The notes under the pieces are model-generated. The model ran no database searches. It saw only the letters and a program-made list of their open reading frames with translations, and was not told the origin of the DNA. DNA of 9,174 bases from an uncultured bacterium (GTDB taxonomy: Bacteria > Cyanobacteriota > Vampirovibrionia > Gastranaerophilales > Gastranaerophilaceae), in assembly GCA_900553205.1 (NCBI GenBank), contig USCK01000071.1:1-9174 (forward strand). The letters run 5' to 3'. The position numbers were made by a program, and so were the translations under genes. Shown piece by piece: positions 6,293-9,174 of the stretch (positions within the stretch are counted from its first letter, which is position 1; each line of letters starts with the position of its first letter).

Positions 6293-6321
6293 TTGTAAAA
6301 AGTCGGGTTATATTATAAAAT
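6293..6321 (+). promoter_or_regulatory. Promoter of the ribH-murQ-gpsA-ricT operon
   Basis: TTGTAA (6293-6298, 4/6 to TTGACA) and TAAAAT (6316-6321, 5/6 to TATAAT) are 17 bases apart. Transcription would start near 6328, just ahead of the Shine-Dalgarno GGAGAGG (6331-6337). The -10 box sits in an imperfect hairpin (GGG-T-TATAT ... ATATA-CCC, 6305-6327) that may also help end dnaA transcripts, although no T-run follows it. Confidence 0.55.
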
Positions 6322-6344
6322 ATACCCAATGGAGAGGTAATATT

Positions 6345-6806
6345 ATGAAAACTATCGAAGGTGCTTTAACTACAAATGGAGAAAAGTTTTGTATTATAAT
6401 AGCAAGATTTAACGAGTTTATCGGCTCAAAACTTTTGTCAGGAGCTATTGATGAATTAAGACGACATGGAATTGATGAAAACAATATTGATGTTGTATGG
6501 GTTCCCGGAGCGTTTGAAATTCCGATTGTTGCAAAAAAATGTGCAAAATCAGGAAAGTATAATGCAATAATCACATTGGGCGCAGTTATAAAAGGCTCTA
6601 CATCTCATTATGATTATGTTTGTGCAGAGGTTTCAAAAGGTGTTGCCTCTGTTGGTCTTGAAACAGAAATTCCTGTAATATTCGGAGTTTTGACAACAGA
6701 TAATATAGAACAAGCTATTGAAAGAGCCGGCACAAAAGCAGGTAACAAAGGTTCTGACGCTGCAAAATCTGCAATCGAAATGGCAAATCTTTTAAAACAA
6801 ATATAA
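6345..6806 (+). CDS. ribH: 6,7-dimethyl-8-ribityllumazine synthase
   Basis: Condenses 5-amino-6-ribitylaminouracil with 3,4-dihydroxy-2-butanone 4-phosphate, the penultimate step of riboflavin synthesis; the enzyme assembles as pentamers or 60-mer capsids. The 153-aa length is standard. Motifs in order: ARFNEFIG near residues 21-28 (substrate ring site), VPGAFEIP (phosphate/ring site), LGAVIKGSTSHYDYV with the general-base His at residue 88, and a C-terminal GVLTTDN...AGTKAGNKGSDAA block. The ATG has a strong ribosome binding site (GGAGAGG). It is the first gene of its operon and no other rib gene is in the window, so the pathway genes are scattered. No FMN riboswitch is present in the short leader. 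Confidence 0.97.
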   Translation: MKTIEGALTTNGEKFCIIIARFNEFIGSKLLSGAIDELRRHGIDENNIDVVWVPGAFEIPIVAKKCAKSGKYNAIITLGAVIKGSTSHYDYVCAEVSKGVASVGLETEIPVIFGVLTTDNIEQAIERAGTKAGNKGSDAAKSAIEMANLLKQI

Positions 6807-6809
6807 GGG
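6805..6809 (+). promoter_or_regulatory. Ribosome binding site that sets the murQ start at 6816
   Basis: AAGGG overlaps the last two bases of the ribH stop codon and lies 6 bases before the ATG at 6816. The in-frame TTG at 6813 would be only 3 bases away, so the ATG is preferred. Confidence 0.65.
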
Positions 6810-6815
6810 TGTTTG

Positions 6816-7697
6816 ATGAGTGAAATTATAACAGAATATCGTAACGAGAATACAAAAGATATTGATTTGTTGCCAACTATTGATATTGTGCGAAAAATCA
6901 ATAACGAAGATAAAATAGTTGCACTTGCCGTAGAATATGAATTAGAAAATATTTCAAAGGCAGTAGATGTTATTTCAAAACAGTTTTTGAAAGGTGGTCA
7001 TCTGTTTTATTTTGGTGCGGGTACTTCCGGTCGTTTAGGAATATTAGATGCTTCCGAATGTCCTCCGACATTCAGTGTGGACTCTTCTATGGTTCAAGGA
7101 ATTATTGCGGGTGGTGATACTGCAATGAGATTTGCTATAGAAGGAGCAGAGGATAATTTTGAGGCTGGTTATGAAGATGCTCAAATTCTTGAGAAAGATG
7201 ATGTTTGTACAGTGATTTCTGCAAGTGGAAATCCAAAATATCTTTTAGGGGTTCTTGCAAGAGCAGAGGAAGTCGGTTGTAAAACGATAGGTATTACTTG
7301 TAATTCAAAAGCTAAGATTGCAGAAGAAGTCGGAACTCTTATTTGTGTAGAAGTAGGCCCGGAGGTTATTGCCGGCTCTAGTAGAATGAAGGCAGGTACT
7401 GCTCAAAAAATGGTTCTGAATATGCTTACTACAGGTTCAATGATAAAAATAGGTAAAACCTACGAAAACTTTATGATTGACTTGAAGGCAACAAATGAAA
7501 AACTAAAAGACAGAGCTATAAGAATCGTATCTCAAATTGCAGATGTTTCTTTTGCTCAAGCGTATGAAAAATTAATAAATTGTGATTGGAAAATAAAGAC
7601 TGCTATTGTTTCTTTGAAATTGAATCTGTCAAAAGAAGATGCAGACAGAAAATTGGAATTGAATAGTGGAGTTCTAAGAAAAGTATTAAATAAGTAG
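6816..7697 (+). CDS. murQ: N-acetylmuramic acid 6-phosphate etherase
   Basis: Cleaves the D-lactyl ether of MurNAc-6-phosphate to give GlcNAc-6-phosphate, allowing cell-wall sugars to be recycled or used as food; cytosolic. With the ATG start it is 293 aa, normal for the family. It carries a SIS sugar-phosphate domain with FGAGTSGRLGILDASECPPTF, in which E81 is the expected catalytic acid, and the second acidic block AIEGAED (107-113), where E109 or E112 matches the second catalytic glutamate. GSSRMKAGTAQK and a C-terminal FMIDLKATNEKL are family signatures. The usual partners (MurNAc transporter murP, kinase, amidase, nagZ) are absent nearby, so whether it serves recycling or uptake cannot be told. 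It is coupled to ribH and gpsA. Confidence 0.96.
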   Translation: MSEIITEYRNENTKDIDLLPTIDIVRKINNEDKIVALAVEYELENISKAVDVISKQFLKGGHLFYFGAGTSGRLGILDASECPPTFSVDSSMVQGIIAGGDTAMRFAIEGAEDNFEAGYEDAQILEKDDVCTVISASGNPKYLLGVLARAEEVGCKTIGITCNSKAKIAEEVGTLICVEVGPEVIAGSSRMKAGTAQKMVLNMLTTGSMIKIGKTYENFMIDLKATNEKLKDRAIRIVSQIADVSFAQAYEKLINCDWKIKTAIVSLKLNLSKEDADRKLELNSGVLRKVLNK

Positions 7698-7707
7698 AGG
7701 GATTAGT

Positions 7708-8709
7708 ATGAAATTAACAGTTCTAGGTGCAGGTTGTTGGGGATTAACTTTGGCTTGGTTATTGACAGATAACTTTGAGAAGGTTTGTATTTGGGGACGA
7801 CAGTGTGATTTGAGTGAAGATTTGATTCAAAACAAACACGCATCTAAACCGTTAGAAGTTCAGTTGAAAGACAAAGTTGAAATAACATCAGATTTGTCTT
7901 CTGCTATCAAAGATGCTGATATTATTCTGTCCGTTGTTGCGACTGCCGGCATGAGAGATGTTTGCGAAAATTTGAAAAAAGCAGGCATAAAATCTTCTCA
8001 AATACTTGTTAATGCTTCAAAGGGTATTGAGTTAAATACTTTAATGAGAATGTCACAGGTTATAAAAGATGTTCTTCCGGAACAAAAGGTAGCGATTTTA
8101 TCTGGGCCAACTTTGGCAAAAGAAGTTTTGCAAGGTAAACCTACTGCTGCTTCTGTTGCTTGTGAAAACATTGTTGATGCAAAATTTGTACAAGAACATT
8201 TGAATGTTCCAAACAAGTTCAGATTATATTCAAACAAAGATGTTATCGGGGTAGAACTTGGTGGCAGTTTGAAGAATGTTATAGCGATAGCATCAGGTTT
8301 TGCTCATGAGATGAAGTTGGGTGATAACTGTATGGGCGCACTTCTAGCAAGAGGTATGGCAGAAATTGTTAGAGTTAGTGTAAAACTAGGTGCAAGTCCA
8401 TCAACATTATATGGGTTATCAGGCATGGGTGATTTGATTGCGACTTGTTCAAGTCCGATGTCTAGAAACTATACGGTTGGTTCTTTGTTAGGACAAGGAA
8501 AAAAGATTGATGATATTCTTGCAACTTTAGGTTCTGTTGCAGAAGGGGTAAAGACTTCAAAAGCCGTATGTGATTTGGCTGAAAAATTAGGAGTAGATGT
8601 GCCGGTATCAAGAGCAATTTATGATGCTGTTTATACCGATATAACACCTCAGGAAACATTGAGTAAATTAATGAATAGAAAATTAAAAGAAGAAGAAAAC
8701 TATGATTAA
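7708..8709 (+). CDS. gpsA: NAD(P)-dependent glycerol-3-phosphate dehydrogenase
   Basis: Reduces dihydroxyacetone phosphate to sn-glycerol-3-phosphate, the backbone for phospholipid synthesis; cytosolic. The 333-aa length is standard. The N-terminal Rossmann motif GAGCWGLTLA (7-16) binds the cofactor. NASKGIE and SGPTLAKEV are the conserved mid-protein blocks. ELGGSLKNVIAIASG contains the catalytic lysine (K189), and GLSGMGDLIATCSS plus SRNYTVG close the substrate site. AGAGGGA (7696-7702), overlapping the murQ stop, is the ribosome binding site. The last 8 bases overlap the start of ricT, so the two are translationally coupled. Confidence 0.97.
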   Translation: MKLTVLGAGCWGLTLAWLLTDNFEKVCIWGRQCDLSEDLIQNKHASKPLEVQLKDKVEITSDLSSAIKDADIILSVVATAGMRDVCENLKKAGIKSSQILVNASKGIELNTLMRMSQVIKDVLPEQKVAILSGPTLAKEVLQGKPTAASVACENIVDAKFVQEHLNVPNKFRLYSNKDVIGVELGGSLKNVIAIASGFAHEMKLGDNCMGALLARGMAEIVRVSVKLGASPSTLYGLSGMGDLIATCSSPMSRNYTVGSLLGQGKKIDDILATLGSVAEGVKTSKAVCDLAEKLGVDVPVSRAIYDAVYTDITPQETLSKLMNRKLKEEENYD

Positions 8710-9174
8710 ATATGCAGTAAATTATTTGAAGAATACTTTTGTACCATTAAATGTGCCTGAAAATGTTGTGTTGGTTGATGGACAATATATTTTAGCAAGA
8801 ACAGAAAAAGGCGAAGAAGTTTTAAAAGTTCATATTGTGAATTCTGAAATTGCAAAATTATGGGAAAAGTCTAAGAATAAACCTGAATCTTTTGAGTATT
8901 TGAGGGTTTTGTCAAAACAGGATTTGGCTACTTGGGAAGAAATAAAAAAAGATGAAGTAACCTCTTTCTTCAAATGTAAGGCATTGGTTGAAAAACTAAA
9001 ACTTGTGATGAATTTGGTTCAATGTCGTATTACATTTGATAGGCGCAAGATTACATTTTATTATACTGCTCCCGAAAGAGTTGATTTTAGAGAGCTTTTA
9101 AAAGAATTGACTCAAGTTTTTAAACGTACAAGAATTGATTTACGTCATATTGGGGTAAGAGATGAAACCTCTAT
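8702..9174 (+). CDS. ricT: RicT/YaaT-type PSP1 domain protein, cut at the window end
   Basis: The ATG at 8702 overlaps the end of gpsA in another frame. The frame stays open for 157 codons to the window edge. The C-terminal part seen here matches the PSP1 domain of Bacillus RicT: CRITFDRRKITFYYTA, RVDFRELLKELTQVFKRTRI and DLRHIGVRDE are near-diagnostic. In Firmicutes RicT joins RicA and RicF in an Fe-S complex that promotes RNase Y-dependent mRNA maturation; the role in other phyla is less clear. The cysteine-rich cluster expected further on lies outside the window. The N-terminal ~60 residues (VPENVVLVDGQYILARTEKG) are less typical. AGAAG (8691-8695) is a modest ribosome binding site, so coupling to gpsA is likely. 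Confidence 0.88.
   Translation, partial: MIKYAVNYLKNTFVPLNVPENVVLVDGQYILARTEKGEEVLKVHIVNSEIAKLWEKSKNKPESFEYLRVLSKQDLATWEEIKKDEVTSFFKCKALVEKLKLVMNLVQCRITFDRRKITFYYTAPERVDFRELLKELTQVFKRTRIDLRHIGVRDETS

Noticed and set aside
6614..6901. 95-codon open frame on the - strand opposite ribH and murQ
   Set aside because: It overlaps two strongly conserved genes, shows no family features and has no start signal.
1..9174. Search by eye for CRISPR repeats, tRNA/rRNA genes, transposases, riboswitches and an origin
   Set aside because: No regularly spaced direct repeats, cloverleaf-like segments, transposase motifs, conserved aptamer-like leaders or DnaA-box clusters were seen; gaps between genes are all under 170 bases.

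Overview
The window is AT-rich bacterial chromosome with densely packed genes, almost all on the + strand. The gene set points to a Gram-negative-type (diderm) bacterium: an LPS-transport permease of the LptF/LptG family, a peptidoglycan-recycling etherase (MurQ), DnaA, and a RicT/PSP1 protein of the kind shared by Firmicutes, Cyanobacteria and some other phyla. My best guess is the non-photosynthetic cyanobacterial sister group (Melainabacteria/Vampirovibrionia, e.g. Gastranaerophilales). This rests on the general look of the proteins and base composition, not on a search.

Layout. Positions 1-101 hold the first 33 codons of an unidentified gene on the - strand. It diverges from a 446-aa protein with an HELTH zinc-protease motif (192-1532, TTG start), the most accessory-looking gene here. 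A four-segment membrane protein of unknown function (1594-2076) is translationally coupled to mtnA (2086-3153, methionine salvage). A 165-bp spacer with a long hairpin leads to an LptF/LptG-type permease (3319-4440). A 97-aa protein of unknown function (4538-4831) follows and ends at a near-perfect 16-bp terminator hairpin (4845-4880). The replication initiator dnaA starts only 16 bases after that hairpin (4897-6291) and has no visible ribosome binding site.

After a recognisable promoter (6293-6321) comes a tight operon: ribH (riboflavin synthesis), murQ (MurNAc-6-P etherase), gpsA (glycerol-3-phosphate dehydrogenase) and ricT (PSP1/YaaT family, cut by the window end). Each Shine-Dalgarno in this operon sits in or beside the previous gene's end, and gpsA and ricT overlap by 8 bp. 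The operon joins cofactor, cell-wall and phospholipid housekeeping and does not form a single pathway.

Most of the window is ordinary housekeeping. The points worth a second look are the HELTH protein, the divergent DNA-recognition signature in DnaA domain IV, the hairpin pressed against an apparently leaderless dnaA, the long hairpin after mtnA whose T-rich tail is on the opposite strand, and the two small unknown proteins. I found no CRISPR array, transposase, tRNA, rRNA, riboswitch or replication-origin box cluster, and I see no convincing new multi-gene system.
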